From: Paenibacillus sp. cl123
GTDB lineage: Bacteria; Bacillota; Bacilli; Paenibacillales; NBRC-103111
Length of the DNA: 64,000 bases
NCBI RefSeq assembly: GCF_900101595.1
Contig: NZ_FMYY01000018.1
Location: forward strand, 22,700-86,699
Direction of reading: 5' to 3'
Shown here: positions 25,852-35,190 of the stretch, piece after piece
Numbering within the stretch: position 1 is the stretch's first letter
How the letters are laid out: every line of letters begins with the position of its first letter
The notes under the pieces: model-generated
Told to the model about the DNA's origin: nothing
The model's input: only the letters and a program-made list of their open reading frames with translations
Database searches by the model: none
Translations under genes and position numbers: made by a program

Positions 25852-27396
25852 TCAGCCCTCTGTATCATTCCTCACCAACAAAGCTACTGATTCTACGTGC
25901 ACCGTATGCGGAAACATATCCACCGGCTGAACCTCCACCGTCCGGTACCCGCCATCCTCCAGCACCTTCAAATCTCGCGCCAGCGTCGACGGATTACACG
26001 ACACATACACCACCCGCTCCGGCTGCATCGCCAGGATCGTCTCCAGCAGCGCTGGGTCGCAGCCCTTGCGCGGCGGGTCGACCACGATCACGTCGGGGGC
26101 GATGTCCTGGTCGCGCCAGGCCGGGATGACCACCTCCGCGGGGCCGGCTTCGAACTGCACGTTGCGGATGCCGTTCAGCGCCGCATTGGCGCGGGCATCG
26201 TCGATCGCTTCGCGGACGATTTCGACGCCGTAGACCTGGCGCGCGCGCTGCGCCAGGAAGAGCGAGATCGTGCCGATGCCGCAATAGGCATCGATCACCA
26301 CTTCTTCGCCGGCCAGCCCGGCGAAGTCAAGGGCCTTGCGGTACAGCACCTCGGTCTGTACCGGGTTCACTTGATAGAACGATCGTGCCGAGATCGCGAA
26401 ACGGATGTCGCCGATCGTGTCGTAGATCACGTCGCGGCCCCACAGCACGAGCGTCCGGTCGCCGAAGATGACGTTCGTCTGCTGCGTGTTTATATTGTGG
26501 CAAATGCTTGTCACGCCCGGCACGGCTTCACGGATCAGGCCGACGAGCTCGTCCCGGTGCGGGATGGATTCGCCGTTGGTGACCAGCACGACCATGATTT
26601 CGCCCGTATGAAAGCCATAGCGGGCGACGACGTGGCGCAGCAGACCGCGGCCGGTTTCCTCATGATAAGCGCGGATACCGAGCGATTCGGCGGCCTGCTT
26701 GACGGCGCGGACGACGTCGTCGTTCTGCTCGTGCTGGATCAGACAGGCGTCCATGTCGATAATCCGGTGGCTGCCCTGGGCGTAAAAGCCTGCGACAAGG
26801 CCTCCTTCACGCTCGGCACCACCGTTGCCGACCGGCACTTGGGCCTTGTTGCGGTAGCGCCACGGCTCGCTCATGCCGAGCGTCGGATGAACGAGGATGC
26901 CGGTGGCGTCAGGCGCATCGGCCACGGCCAGCTTTCCGATCCGCTCGAGATTGTCGACGACGAGCTGCCGTTTCCAGCGCAGCTGGGCCTCGTAGCTCAG
27001 ATGCTGGAGCTGGCAGCCGCCGCATTGGCTGTAGACCGGACAGGGCGCGGACACGCGGTCCGGGCTCGCCTCGACGATGCTCAGCAGCTTGGCGTAGCCG
27101 TACTGCTTCTTGAGCTTCAGTGCCTTGACCCGCACCTTCTCCCCCGGCAGCGCCCCGGGAATAAAAAGGGTATAGCCGTTCACCCGGCCTACCCCTTCGC
27201 CTTCATGTCCGAGGCCGACGATATCGGCGACGTATTCTTCGTTTTTAGCAACCGGCAGATCGCGAGGCTCAGCGGACGCTGCCAACGTACGGTTGGTGCC
27301 CGGGCCCCCGGAACGACGCTCTGCAGCGGATCTGCGGCGGGAGCCGTCTACAGACTTTGCACCGCCGCTGCGGCGCTTCGTTTTATTCGTCTTCAT
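25852..27396 (-). CDS. rlmD: 23S rRNA (uracil-5-)-methyltransferase, RlmD/RumA type
   Basis: 514 residues. A basic low-complexity N-terminus of about 45 residues precedes a TRAM domain ([25 protein letters not shown]...), a cysteine cluster ([15 protein letters not shown]), the SAM-binding core ([16 protein letters not shown]) and the catalytic [11 protein letters not shown] and [13 protein letters not shown] boxes. These enzymes make 5-methyluridine in 23S rRNA using SAM. Gram-positive homologues (RlmCD) often act on two sites, so the position cannot be stated. It overlaps the dagK gene by 14 bases and is its operon partner. Its last 20 codons lie in the island attachment site, so the C-terminus [12 protein letters not shown] may be element-derived. 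Confidence 0.85.
   Translation of the reverse strand: MKTNKTKRRSGGAKSVDGSRRRSAAERRSGGPGTNRTLAASAEPRDLPVAKNEEYVADIVGLGHEGEGVGRVNGYTLFIPGALPGEKVRVKALKLKKQYGYAKLLSIVEASPDRVSAPCPVYSQCGGCQLQHLSYEAQLRWKRQLVVDNLERIGKLAVADAPDATGILVHPTLGMSEPWRYRNKAQVPVGNGGAEREGGLVAGFYAQGSHRIIDMDACLIQHEQNDDVVRAVKQAAESLGIRAYHEETGRGLLRHVVARYGFHTGEIMVVLVTNGESIPHRDELVGLIREAVPGVTSICHNINTQQTNVIFGDRTLVLWGRDVIYDTIGDIRFAISARSFYQVNPVQTEVLYRKALDFAGLAGEEVVIDAYCGIGTISLFLAQRARQVYGVEIVREAIDDARANAALNGIRNVQFEAGPAEVVIPAWRDQDIAPDVIVVDPPRKGCDPALLETILAMQPERVVYVSCNPSTLARDLKVLEDGGYRTVEVQPVDMFPHTVHVESVALLVRNDTEG
25890..25917 (-). repeat. Att-like repeat inside the rlmD 3' end (right border)
   Basis: Counterpart of 7479-7506, with an identical 14-base core and codon frame (MFPHTVHVE). 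It marks the right junction of the island, where the gene remains intact. Confidence 0.65.
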
Positions 27397-28372
27397 TTTC
27401 GCTATCGTCTCCGGTCTTCGGTTTCCACAGATTCATCAGATTCAGCGGATTCGTGTTCTTGTAAGTGGTCTGCCCGCTTTCATCGACGAAGATTTGCAGA
27501 TGCTGCGGCAGGTTGGTGAAAATACATGGCAGCGTACCGCCGAATTCGCCGTCCAGATTAAGCTGGACGTAGTCCGGTGAAGTCACCTGGATATGCTTCG
27601 TTTGCAGATAAATGACATGCGGGTCGTTCAAATGCTCGCCGCGCAGCGCCAGCGAGACGATGCGGATGAATTCCGCAAGGTTGCACTTGCGCAGGATCAG
27701 CACATCGAACAGCCCGTCGCTGAGCGACGCATCCGGCGCCAGACGCTCGAAGCCGCCAACGGAATTGCTGTTGGAGATGAGGAACAGCATGACCTCTTCA
27801 TGCAGCTCAACCTCCGGCGTGCGGATATATACTTCGATCGGGCGCAGCCGCGGCAGCTTCTCGAGGCCTTTCATATAGTAGGCCATCTGGCCGAGCAGTG
27901 TTTTCAGCTTGCTGGGCACCTCGTAGGTCAGCTCGGTCATCGAGCCTCCCCCCGCGATGTTGATGAAGTAGCGCTGGTTCACCTTGCCCACATCGATGGG
28001 ACGGGCATGCTGACGCAGGATGACGTCGACCGCCCCCTCCCAGTTGCGGGGGATGTTCAGCGCTCTGGCGAAGTCATTGGTCGTACCCAGCGGCAAAATG
28101 CCCAGCGGCGGCCTGTTTTCTTTCTCGGCCATGCCGTTGATAACTTCGTAGAGCGTTCCGTCTCCGCCTGCGGCGATGATGATGTCGAAGCCCCGTTCTA
28201 CCGCATCGGCGGCAGCCAGCGTTGCATCGCCCTCGCCTATGGTCGCATGTGTGCTCGTCTCCAAGCCTCCGCGCTCCAGGCGCTGCAAAATCTCCGGAAG
28301 ACGCTTTTTCATCTCTTCGCGTCCCGAAGACGGATTATAGATCAACCTTGCCCGTTTGGCCCGTTCTGCCAT
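27383..28372 (-). CDS. dagK: Diacylglycerol kinase (DagK type)
   Basis: 329 residues of the soluble lipid-kinase family. It has the N-terminal [12 protein letters not shown], the nucleotide-binding [15 protein letters not shown] (residues about 68-82), the substrate-loop [15 protein letters not shown] and the late DGLFDVLIL and LNLDGEFGG elements. It phosphorylates diacylglycerol released from lipid turnover, returning it to phosphatidate; in Firmicutes this is needed for lipoteichoic acid recycling. It precedes rlmD with a 14-base overlap, the same arrangement as in Bacillales. YegS-like kinases are an alternative name for the same fold. Confidence 0.88.
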   Translation of the reverse strand: MAERAKRARLIYNPSSGREEMKKRLPEILQRLERGGLETSTHATIGEGDATLAAADAVERGFDIIIAAGGDGTLYEVINGMAEKENRPPLGILPLGTTNDFARALNIPRNWEGAVDVILRQHARPIDVGKVNQRYFINIAGGGSMTELTYEVPSKLKTLLGQMAYYMKGLEKLPRLRPIEVYIRTPEVELHEEVMLFLISNSNSVGGFERLAPDASLSDGLFDVLILRKCNLAEFIRIVSLALRGEHLNDPHVIYLQTKHIQVTSPDYVQLNLDGEFGGTLPCIFTNLPQHLQIFVDESGQTTYKNTNPLNLMNLWKPKTGDDSENEDE

Positions 28373-28733
28373 CTCTTCTCACCCGTTCACATCAGTGTGA
28401 CGCCCGCGGCGCCCCGACCTAGACCCCTTGTTACATTTGAAAATGACTGCCGTCTTGGAAATGAGCAACGGATGACCGCAAAAGGAGCCAGATTGCGCTC
28501 CAGCCGCATATCTTGTAACGCTTAAGCGCTTCCCGATTCCGTAGTCCCGTTGGCCAGCAGCACCGACTTGCTCCAACATCTTAATCTTCTCTTAACCGTT
28601 CCCACGCCGCTTGCCACTTTTGATCGCTAATAGATCGTTTTTGGGGCAAGCACCTTGCCGGACTTGTAGGACGAACAAGAATGGTGCATTCCTGCAAAAT
28701 TCTTCACATGCCTCAGCTAGCGGCTCTTTGCTC
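28373..28733. other. Intergenic stretch without a visible gene
   Basis: Lies between the chelatase-like gene and dagK, both on the minus strand. I see no supported coding frame, terminator or RNA. A small palindrome around 28518-28530 (CGCTTAAGCG) is the only structured element. Confidence 0.5.
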
Positions 28734-29513
28734 CTAAGCATCGTACCCGCACCGCTCCAGCTCGCCGGCAATCTGACGTTCTATCCAGCGCGAGATGCCG
28801 GGATGCGGCAGCAGCGAACGTCCATTGTACCGGTAGGCTTGGCCGGCGAACCTCTCGGGTATCACATGCCCGGTGAAATATCCCTCGCTCAGAAAAAGGG
28901 GAGCAACCAGCAGCATACATCCGGGCATCCGCCGATTCCATGTCTGCAGCTTCCCAGGCACCTGGTCAGGCAGCAGCATGACGCCGTCCGCTCCGGCGAA
29001 GCCGCCGAGCTTCTGTATCCTAGCGGCCAGCTTCTTCAGCCCCCGCCGCCAGGCAAGGTGAAAGCCCTGCTCCACGCTGCCATGTCCGACGAGCAGCACG
29101 AGCTCCTGCTCCGGATTGTCGGAGAGCGGGCGCAGCTTCTCATACAGAATCTCCGCGATGACAGGATCGTCGTCGATCGGGCCCGCGAGATGAATGTTCG
29201 CCCTGATCCGAAACGGCTCCAGATCGGTCGGAAGCTGCGGGGACGGCTTGACGCCCAGCGCGTAGGCAATCTCATCGAGATGCGTGCTGCCGGAGGAAAT
29301 GAACAGCGGGATGACTACGATATCCGTCACGCCAAGCGCTTCGAGCTCGTCGATGCCATCCTGAATCAGCCGCCCCTCTACCAGCTCCAGATAAGCGGAG
29401 ACAATCGGCAATCCGGCCGGTACGCGCACCTCCCGGACCGCTTCATCCACGAGCTTGATCCACGCTTCGCTTCGGGAGCCATGACTTATGGCTAATACCC
29501 CGTATTTTACCAC
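28734..29513 (-). CDS. CbiX/SirB-type sirohydrochlorin chelatase
   Basis: 259 residues from the GTG at 29513, chosen because GGAGAGGGGG stands just upstream and the protein then starts VKYGVLAISHGSRSEAW. Two homologous halves are seen, with metal-binding histidine motifs AISHGSR near residue 9 and LLVGHGS near 133, the plan of CbiX/SirB class II chelatases. These insert cobalt or ferrous iron into sirohydrochlorin for cobalamin or siroheme. No other tetrapyrrole gene lies nearby, so the metal is uncertain. It could also be one of the CbiX-like proteins of Paenibacillaceae with a different role. Confidence 0.75.
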   Translation of the reverse strand: MVKYGVLAISHGSRSEAWIKLVDEAVREVRVPAGLPIVSAYLELVEGRLIQDGIDELEALGVTDIVVIPLFISSGSTHLDEIAYALGVKPSPQLPTDLEPFRIRANIHLAGPIDDDPVIAEILYEKLRPLSDNPEQELVLLVGHGSVEQGFHLAWRRGLKKLAARIQKLGGFAGADGVMLLPDQVPGKLQTWNRRMPGCMLLVAPLFLSEGYFTGHVIPERFAGQAYRYNGRSLLPHPGISRWIERQIAGELERCGYDA

Positions 29514-29923
29514 ACGACTGCCCCCTCTCCAAAAAAGAATCAGGCTTCCCATCCCTGAACATGAAAAATCCCGCTCAGCTGCGACCGAGTAGGATACGGT
29601 TCTTGCTATGGATATAGCTGGCCTGCGGCTATCCGCAGCGCCAAATTACTGCGCTTGCCCGGCAAGGCAAGGTCCGAGGCACGTTGAGGCCGTCCTCTGC
29701 GGGCAGCAAGCATAGCGACCCGAACGAGCTCGCCGCGGCAGAGCTCCATTTAGGCAAGGCTACGGCCTTGGACGGTCGCCTATTCGGTTGAGGCTGGCAG
29801 CGGCGGGGCCGACTAGCCGTCCTTACAGACTATCGAGTCTCCGCCGCTACGTACAGGCAGCCTGTGCCTGCCCCGTCCATCCTCACAGCCGCGCGCAAGC
29901 CAAGCCGCCTGCAACCTGGAAGG
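29514..29923. other. GC-rich intergenic stretch without a visible gene
   Basis: Rich in short GC inverted motifs (for example GCGGC-TATCC-GCAGC near 29625) but with no convincing terminator or open frame. It separates two minus-strand genes. Confidence 0.5.
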
Positions 29924-30214
29924 CTAGCGGCCGAGCCGCTCCAGCGTCATTTTATATCCGTCATTGCCATAGTTCAAGCAGCGCTTAACCCGGGAGATCG
30001 TCGCCGTGCTTGCGCCTGTCTCCGCCTCAATCTGGTTATACGTGTTGCCCTTGCGCAGCATACGTGCCACCTCCAGCCGCTGGGAAAGCGACTGAATCTC
30101 GTTGACCGTGCACAGGTCGTCGAAGAACACGTAGCATTCTTCCATATCCTTAAGCGTCAATATCGCTTCAAAAAGCTGGTCTATCGCTTTATCATTCAAC
30201 TTCTTCAATTGCAT
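29924..30214 (-). CDS. YerC/YecD family TrpR-related DNA-binding protein
   Basis: 96 residues from the ATG at 30214 (MQLKKLNDKAID). The whole protein is a TrpR-like helix-turn-helix fold; the recognition segment is GNTYNQIEAETGASTATISRVKRCL. Members are small dimeric regulators of unclear target in Firmicutes. GAGGGG lies about 11 bases upstream of the chosen ATG; a TTG at 30244 would add ten residues. A lone minus-strand gene. Confidence 0.85.
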   Translation of the reverse strand: MQLKKLNDKAIDQLFEAILTLKDMEECYVFFDDLCTVNEIQSLSQRLEVARMLRKGNTYNQIEAETGASTATISRVKRCLNYGNDGYKMTLERLGR

Positions 30215-30530
30215 GAACTGTTCAACCCCTCGATAATCTATCAAACCCTATCTTACTCCGAAACGGGTTCGGTTTACAATGGATTCACACACTAGACAAT
30301 CAAAGTATTCGACATGGACGTGTGAAATCCTCCCTTTACGTTTGTGAAACGTTGCAATTTTTATGCGGCAGTGCGCTAAATCACATATAGGCCAAAATCT
30401 AAATAACCGTGACAGGAGTCCATACCATCCATTTGCCCAGCACATACATTATACAAGGAAACGGATGATGGATGAAAGTCCGACCGCAGCAGGACTGCGG
30501 AATTACATGAGATAAAGGGATGAATTAGCC

Positions 30531-31109
30531 ATGACGATGACGAAACAAACGATCGGCAACCGGGGCGTGCACCCGCATGCTTCGATGGCGCCGCCGGCCG
30601 GAGCCAGGCGGCCGACGTACGGGCACGCCGGCAGACCGCCGCTGCAGACGCGCAGCTTCACGCAAGCCGGCTATGCCGAGCCCGGAGCCTTCGGCGGCTA
30701 CCCCGGATTAGGAGGGGCGGAGCTGCCTGTGCAGCAGACGGCTCTCATGCCTCAAGCCGCTGCTCCATCAACGGGAGGAGGAGCACTGTCCTCTCTAGCC
30801 TCCTTGTTCGGAGGCGGGAGCGGAGCTGCGGGAGGCTCCGGGAGCAGCTTCAATTTGCAGCAGGTCAAACAGCTTGTTGATCGTATGGGAGGCATTGAAG
30901 GAATCGTGGATACCTTCGGCAAGATGCAGAAGATGGTCCAAAGCGTTCAACAAATGGCTCCTATGGTGAAGCTGCTGATGGGATCCTTCGGCAAAGGCAA
31001 AAAAGCCGCCGCTGATAACGACGACATCGACGAAACGCGGCCCCGCCGCAGACGCCGCCGCAAGCGCAAAGGCAACGGACGCTTACGCAGGACGAGAGCA
31101 CGGCGCTGA
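30531..31109 (+). CDS. YqfQ/VrrA-like protein
   Basis: 192 residues. The N-terminal 100 are Pro/Gly/Ala-rich and disordered. The conserved part is about residues 100-160 (FNLQQVKQLVDRMGGIEGIVDTFGKMQKMVQSVQQMAPMVKLLM, read in two parts), which matches the C-terminal region of Bacillus YqfQ/VrrA. It ends in an extremely basic tail (RPRRRRRRKRKGNGRLRRTRARR, shown as an Arg/Lys run). Role unknown; VrrA-like proteins have been linked to spores. AAAGGG lies 11 bases before the ATG. No operon partner. Confidence 0.65.
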   Translation: MTMTKQTIGNRGVHPHASMAPPAGARRPTYGHAGRPPLQTRSFTQAGYAEPGAFGGYPGLGGAELPVQQTALMPQAAAPSTGGGALSSLASLFGGGSGAAGGSGSSFNLQQVKQLVDRMGGIEGIVDTFGKMQKMVQSVQQMAPMVKLLMGSFGKGKKAAADNDDIDETRPRRRRRRKRKGNGRLRRTRARR

Positions 31110-31538
31110 TTCGGCCGCCGCCGCTATCCCTTCACTCTCACAAATGGCTGCATTCGGCAATCAAGCCGATTGCGGCCATTTGCTCGTATCTGCCGCTTGT
31201 CCGCCTGCCGCTGCTCGGCACTTGCTAACTTTCGATGCCACACCACGGCATGCTCCCCCGCCTGGACTCCCCATGCCCCGCCCAGAGAACCACTGCCTCC
31301 CCCAGCAGGACGAAAAGCCACGTGACAAGCTGCATAGCAATGACAAAAACCGGGCATGCTCGGAAAAGCGTCCACCACACTTCGCCTTCGGCTGATCTTG
31401 TGGTACACCTTCAGCTGATCTCGCAACGCCTCTGCGGCGCTCCGCCCTCAGCTGAACTTGCGCTGCCTTTCCAGCGCTCCGTCTTCCGCTGCTCTTGCGA
31501 TACATTGCAGCGTCTCGCCTTCAGCCAAGCCTGCGATA

Positions 31539-31591
31539 GCCTTTGCTTGCCTTTGCCTTTGCCCTTGCCTTTGCCTTCGCCTTCGCCTTTG
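31539..31591 (+). repeat. Imperfect GCCTTT hexamer repeat
   Basis: About nine tandem copies of a 6-base unit (GCCTTT/GCCTTC) in the gene-free stretch 31110-31690. The preceding 150 bases also repeat loosely (TTCAGCTGATCT/CTCAGCTGAACTT blocks separated by GC-rich words). No gene is supported there. Confidence 0.7.
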
Positions 31592-31690
31592 TCTAATCCC
31601 CATCAATATGCTATGATTAAATAATCACAGAACAAATTATTAACAACTTACATTTTTAAAGATAATAACGGTTAAGGATGTGGAATCTTC

Positions 31691-32701
31691 ATGCTGTTTA
31701 CTTCTTACTCCATTAAAAATCTTACGCTGAAAAACCGGATCGTCATGTCGCCGATGTGCATGTACGCATGTGACGACGAGAGCGGCCGGGTGCATGACTG
31801 GCACCGCGTCCACTACCCTTCGCGCGCTGTCGGCCAGGCGGGACTCATCGTCGTCGAAGCGACGGCCGTCACGGCCCAAGGCCGGATCTCCGCACGCGAT
31901 CTGGGGATCTGGAGCGATGAGCACATCGCTGGGCTGAGTGAGCTGACCGGTCTGGTCCACAGCCACGGCTCGCATATCGGCATCCAGCTGGCCCACGCCG
32001 GACGCAAGGCGCTCGTCGAAGGGCCGATCGTCGCCCCTTCGGCCATCGCCTTCGACGAGAAGAGCCGCACGCCGGAGGCGCTAACGGAGGAACAGATCGG
32101 CGAAGAGATCGCCGCTTTCGCCGCTGGCGCCAGACGTGCCAAGGAAGCCGGCTTCGACGTGATTGAGATCCATGCCGCGCATGGCTATCTGATCAATGAG
32201 TTTCTGTCCCCGCTCTCCAATAAGCGCGACGACGCCTACGGCGGCGATAAGGACCGCCGCTACCGGTTCCTGCACGATGTGGTAGACGCGGTGAAGCGCG
32301 AATGGGACGGGCCGCTGCTTGTTCGCATTTCCGCTCACGACTACCATCCGGAGGGCTTGACGCCGGACGACTACGTCGATTATGCCCGCCGTCTGAAGGC
32401 GCAGGGGGTCGATCTGATCGACGTCAGCTCCGGGGCCGTCGTGCCGGCGATACCGCCGAATATCGGGCCGGGCTACCAGGTGCGTTTCGCCCGGCAGCTT
32501 CGCAGCGAAGCCGGCATCGCGACAGGCGCCGTCGGCTTGATCACCGAAGGAGCGCAGGCCGAAGAGATTCTTCAGGCCGGCAGCGCCGACCTGATTTTCA
32601 TCGGCCGCGAGCTGCTGCGCGATCCTTATTGGCCGCGGACCGCGGCCGCACAGCTGGGCGTCAAGCTCGACGCCCCTCCATCTTACACGCGGGCTTGGTA
32701 A
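31691..32701 (+). CDS. namA: NADPH dehydrogenase, YqjM-type old yellow enzyme
   Basis: 336 residues, the normal YqjM length. It has the N-terminal [14 protein letters not shown] with the YqjM cysteine that tunes FMN, the substrate-binding pair H-x-x-H in [28 protein letters not shown], and the phosphate-binding [14 protein letters not shown]. It reduces activated C=C bonds with NADPH and FMN and is linked to oxidative and electrophile stress. AAGGATG stands about 11 bases before the ATG. A single gene followed by a strong terminator. Confidence 0.9.
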   Translation: MLFTSYSIKNLTLKNRIVMSPMCMYACDDESGRVHDWHRVHYPSRAVGQAGLIVVEATAVTAQGRISARDLGIWSDEHIAGLSELTGLVHSHGSHIGIQLAHAGRKALVEGPIVAPSAIAFDEKSRTPEALTEEQIGEEIAAFAAGARRAKEAGFDVIEIHAAHGYLINEFLSPLSNKRDDAYGGDKDRRYRFLHDVVDAVKREWDGPLLVRISAHDYHPEGLTPDDYVDYARRLKAQGVDLIDVSSGAVVPAIPPNIGPGYQVRFARQLRSEAGIATGAVGLITEGAQAEEILQAGSADLIFIGRELLRDPYWPRTAAAQLGVKLDAPPSYTRAW

Positions 32702-32764
32702 GCTCCAACCAGCCCCGTACAAATTCGCCGCTCCCAAGCATCCCGCGCGCGGCGCGCACCGGCA

Positions 32765-32803
32765 AGCCGCAGAGCCTCTCATAAGAGGACTCTGCGGCTT
32801 TTT
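32765..32803. terminator. Terminator between namA and the kinase gene
   Basis: A 10-bp GC-rich stem (32765-32774 with 32790-32799) extended by an inner CTCT/AGAG pairing and followed by TTTTT on the plus strand. It serves the convergent genes on both sides. Confidence 0.8.
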
Positions 32804-32812
32804 CAGCTGGAT

Positions 32813-34072
32813 TCAGCAGGCCGGAAGCTTGAGCTCGAACCTGGTTCCTTCTCCCTTCCGGCTCGTCACCTCGATCCGGCCGTTCATCGCCCGGACGATG
32901 CTGAAGGCGACCATCGTACCGAGACCGGTGCCTTTCGTTTTCGTCGTATAATACGGCGTACCGAGTCTTCGGACCTCCTCCGGCGTCATGCCGCCGCCAT
33001 TGTCCTGGATGACAATGTGCACCTGCTGCTGGCTGCAGACGGCGCTCACTTCCAGAAGGCCGCCCTGCGGCATCGCTTCTATGCCGTTTTTCATCAGATT
33101 GATGAGGCATTGACGAAGCTTCTGGCGGTCTCCGAGCACTTCCCCTCCTCCTTCCTGCAGCAGCCGGATCTCTACCTTGCCGATCAGCGCGTAAGATTCC
33201 AGTACGCCGGTGACGTAGCGCAGCTCCTCCTGGATCGCGAGCCGGACGACACGCTCCGCCTCTGGCTTGGCATAGGACAAGTAATCCGTAATGATATGCT
33301 CGGCCCGCTGCATCTCCTCCAAGGCCAGCTTCACATATCTCGACTCCGGCTCCCGGCCGGCGCTGCGCTCCAGCAGCAGCTGGAGGAATCCCCGGGATAC
33401 GGTCAGCGGATTGCGCACCTCATGGGACACGCTGGCCGCCAGATCGCTGATCACCTGAAGCTTCTCCAGCTGGGTCAGCTCCTCGCGCATCTCGATCTGA
33501 CGCCTCATGGCTTCTATGAAAGCCGCGGTAAAGCCCGCGCTCACCGCCTGAATGGCAAGGCCGAGCAGCAGATGTCCCCCAATCCCGGCACAGGCAGCCT
33601 CTTCCGCGGCATGAATATGCCGGACGTAGGTGAATAGGGGTACGAGAACCGACAGTGTGGAGAAGCCGGATACCAGCAGAACTCTCGTGCGAGGGCCATA
33701 TTTCCAGAAGCGGGGGATGCAAAGCTGAAGCAGCAGGAAGAGCAGCAGGTCGGAAAGCCATGAATCGCCGATCATATTTTGCCCAACCGTAAGATGCAGC
33801 ACGATCAGCACCGCTGTAAGCACAGCGGAGACGAAATGACCTCCGTAAAGGGAAGCTATGATCAGAATGCTGAATTGGAGCTTTATCCCATACCCGTCCG
33901 TCAGCGGGATCGGAATAAGCTCGCACAGCAGAAGAGACACGGAGCAAAGAAGTGCATGGACCGTCTGATTGGCCGTCCCCTTGCGAGGGTCTATCCCGAA
34001 GACGTAGATTACGAACACGGGAAAGATGAGGAACAACAAATTGCTCAGCAAGGTCGTCAGCATAGGTGACAT
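32813..34072 (-). CDS. Membrane sensor histidine kinase (KinB-like)
   Basis: 419 residues. Six hydrophobic segments fill the first 190 residues with almost no outside loop, so it likely senses a membrane or internal signal. Then follow the H-box ASVSHEVRNPLTVSRGFLQ near residue 216, N-box NLMKNGIEAM and G1 box QDNGGGM. The membrane plan resembles the KinB/5TM-LYT sporulation kinases. No response regulator is adjacent, as is usual for orphan kinases feeding the sporulation phosphorelay; that role is inference. The ATG at 34072 has AAGGAG only 3 bases upstream, so the ATG at 34063 is possible. Confidence 0.8.
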   Translation of the reverse strand: MSPMLTTLLSNLLFLIFPVFVIYVFGIDPRKGTANQTVHALLCSVSLLLCELIPIPLTDGYGIKLQFSILIIASLYGGHFVSAVLTAVLIVLHLTVGQNMIGDSWLSDLLLFLLLQLCIPRFWKYGPRTRVLLVSGFSTLSVLVPLFTYVRHIHAAEEAACAGIGGHLLLGLAIQAVSAGFTAAFIEAMRRQIEMREELTQLEKLQVISDLAASVSHEVRNPLTVSRGFLQLLLERSAGREPESRYVKLALEEMQRAEHIITDYLSYAKPEAERVVRLAIQEELRYVTGVLESYALIGKVEIRLLQEGGGEVLGDRQKLRQCLINLMKNGIEAMPQGGLLEVSAVCSQQQVHIVIQDNGGGMTPEEVRRLGTPYYTTKTKGTGLGTMVAFSIVRAMNGRIEVTSRKGEGTRFELKLPAC

Positions 34073-34183
34073 GCACTCCTTCGGATAGACAGTTGACGGA
34101 CAGTTTTCTTTACTTTAAGACACTGTTTCGACATGTAATAGAACAGTTCCTGCTGTCTGTACCCAAACGAAAGCCGTCCTGCG

Positions 34184-34224
34184 AAAAAAAATCCGGCAAG
34201 CGCCCAAAGTCGCGCAAGCCGGAT
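34184..34224 (-). terminator. Terminator after the ThuA-like gene
   Basis: On the minus strand ATCCGGC (34224-34218) pairs with GCCGGAT (34197-34191) with an inner GCG/CGC pairing and is followed by eight T residues. Ends the ThuA transcript. Confidence 0.8.
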
Positions 34225-34259
34225 AAAAATGAGGAGGCACGCCCCCTCTCAAATTACAG

Positions 34260-34991
34260 TTAGCCTCTGCCCTTGATGGTCTCAAGCGGCTTGTGGTTGC
34301 CGTACTTCGGATACTCCCGCGTCGTAGGCTTCGCCCAGTGCGCCGCATTGCGGATGACGCGGCGGATCTGCTCGTTGTAATAGGTCGGGTAAGCCTCGTG
34401 ACCGGGACGGAAGTAGAAGATCTTGCCTTGCCCCCGGCTGAACGTGCAGCCGCTGCGGAATACTTCTCCGCCTTCGAACCAGCTGACCATGATCAGCTCG
34501 TCCGGAGCCGGGATGTCGAAATGCTCGCCGTACATTTCTTCCTCCGGAAGGTCGATATATTCCCCGATGCCTTCCACGATCGGATGGTTCGGAGCGACGA
34601 CCCAGATGCGTTCCTTCTCGTCGGCCTCGCGCCACTTGAGGTCGCAGCCGGTGCCCATAAGCTTCTTGAACACCTTGGAGAAGTGGCCGGAGTGAAGCAC
34701 GATCAGTCCCATGCCGTGCAATACCCGCTGGTGAACGCGTTCCACGATCGCGTCCTGTACATCGCCATGCGCTTTGTGACCCCACCAGATCAGCACGTCG
34801 GTGTTGTTCAGCACGTCCTCAGTCAGCCCGTGCTCAGGATCGTCGAGCGTCGCATAGGTAACCTGCACGCCTTCCCCGAGGCCTTCGCCGATCGCGGTGT
34901 GGATGCCCTGAGGATAGACGGAGCGGATGTGTTCGCTTTCTTTTTCATGACGGAATTCGTTCCATACGGTAACGCGTACTTGCTGACTCAT
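34260..34991 (-). CDS. ThuA-like protein
   Basis: 243 residues from the ATG at 34991 ([16 protein letters not shown]), with GGAGGG 7 bases upstream. It has the flavodoxin/glutamine-amidotransferase-like ThuA fold with [34 protein letters not shown] and [15 protein letters not shown]. ThuA proteins are linked to trehalose and other disaccharide use, probably as 3-keto-sugar processing factors, but the reaction of this one is unknown. The divergent AraC regulator 200 bases away probably controls it. Confidence 0.8.
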   Translation of the reverse strand: MSQQVRVTVWNEFRHEKESEHIRSVYPQGIHTAIGEGLGEGVQVTYATLDDPEHGLTEDVLNNTDVLIWWGHKAHGDVQDAIVERVHQRVLHGMGLIVLHSGHFSKVFKKLMGTGCDLKWREADEKERIWVVAPNHPIVEGIGEYIDLPEEEMYGEHFDIPAPDELIMVSWFEGGEVFRSGCTFSRGQGKIFYFRPGHEAYPTYYNEQIRRVIRNAAHWAKPTTREYPKYGNHKPLETIKGRG

Positions 34992-35190
34992 CTTGTATCC
35001 CTCCATAGTTCGAAATTCATACTTTCAGTATAGTGATTCAAAATGGGAAAAGATATGCTGAATTGTGCCCGTTCTGTATGCAAAACTGCTATCCGGCCGC
35101 GGGCCGTGATATACTGGAGAACGAGTGCGGCAGTCTGTAGTCTAGGGAATGCCGCTGTTGCAAAGAGCTAGAGAGCGAGGTACCTCCGCC

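Larger units (their letters stand above)
7479..25917. mobile_element. Genomic (defence) island integrated at the 3' end of rlmD/rumA
   Basis: An 18.4-kb stretch bounded by the two rlmD-derived repeats, AT-rich against a GC-rich chromosome, and carrying only defence-type genes, a transposase relative and decayed fragments. The 3' end of the rumA-type methyltransferase gene is a known integration site for Gram-positive integrative elements. No intact integrase, relaxase or excisionase is visible, so the element appears immobilised or dependent on help in trans. Possible integrase tails survive as the two diverged repeats at 7992 and 11049. Confidence 0.6.

Noticed and set aside
25897-27519. A 540-codon open frame on the plus strand
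   Set aside because: It lies antisense to the well-supported methyltransferase and dagK genes and its translation has no family features; GC-rich DNA leaves antisense frames open.
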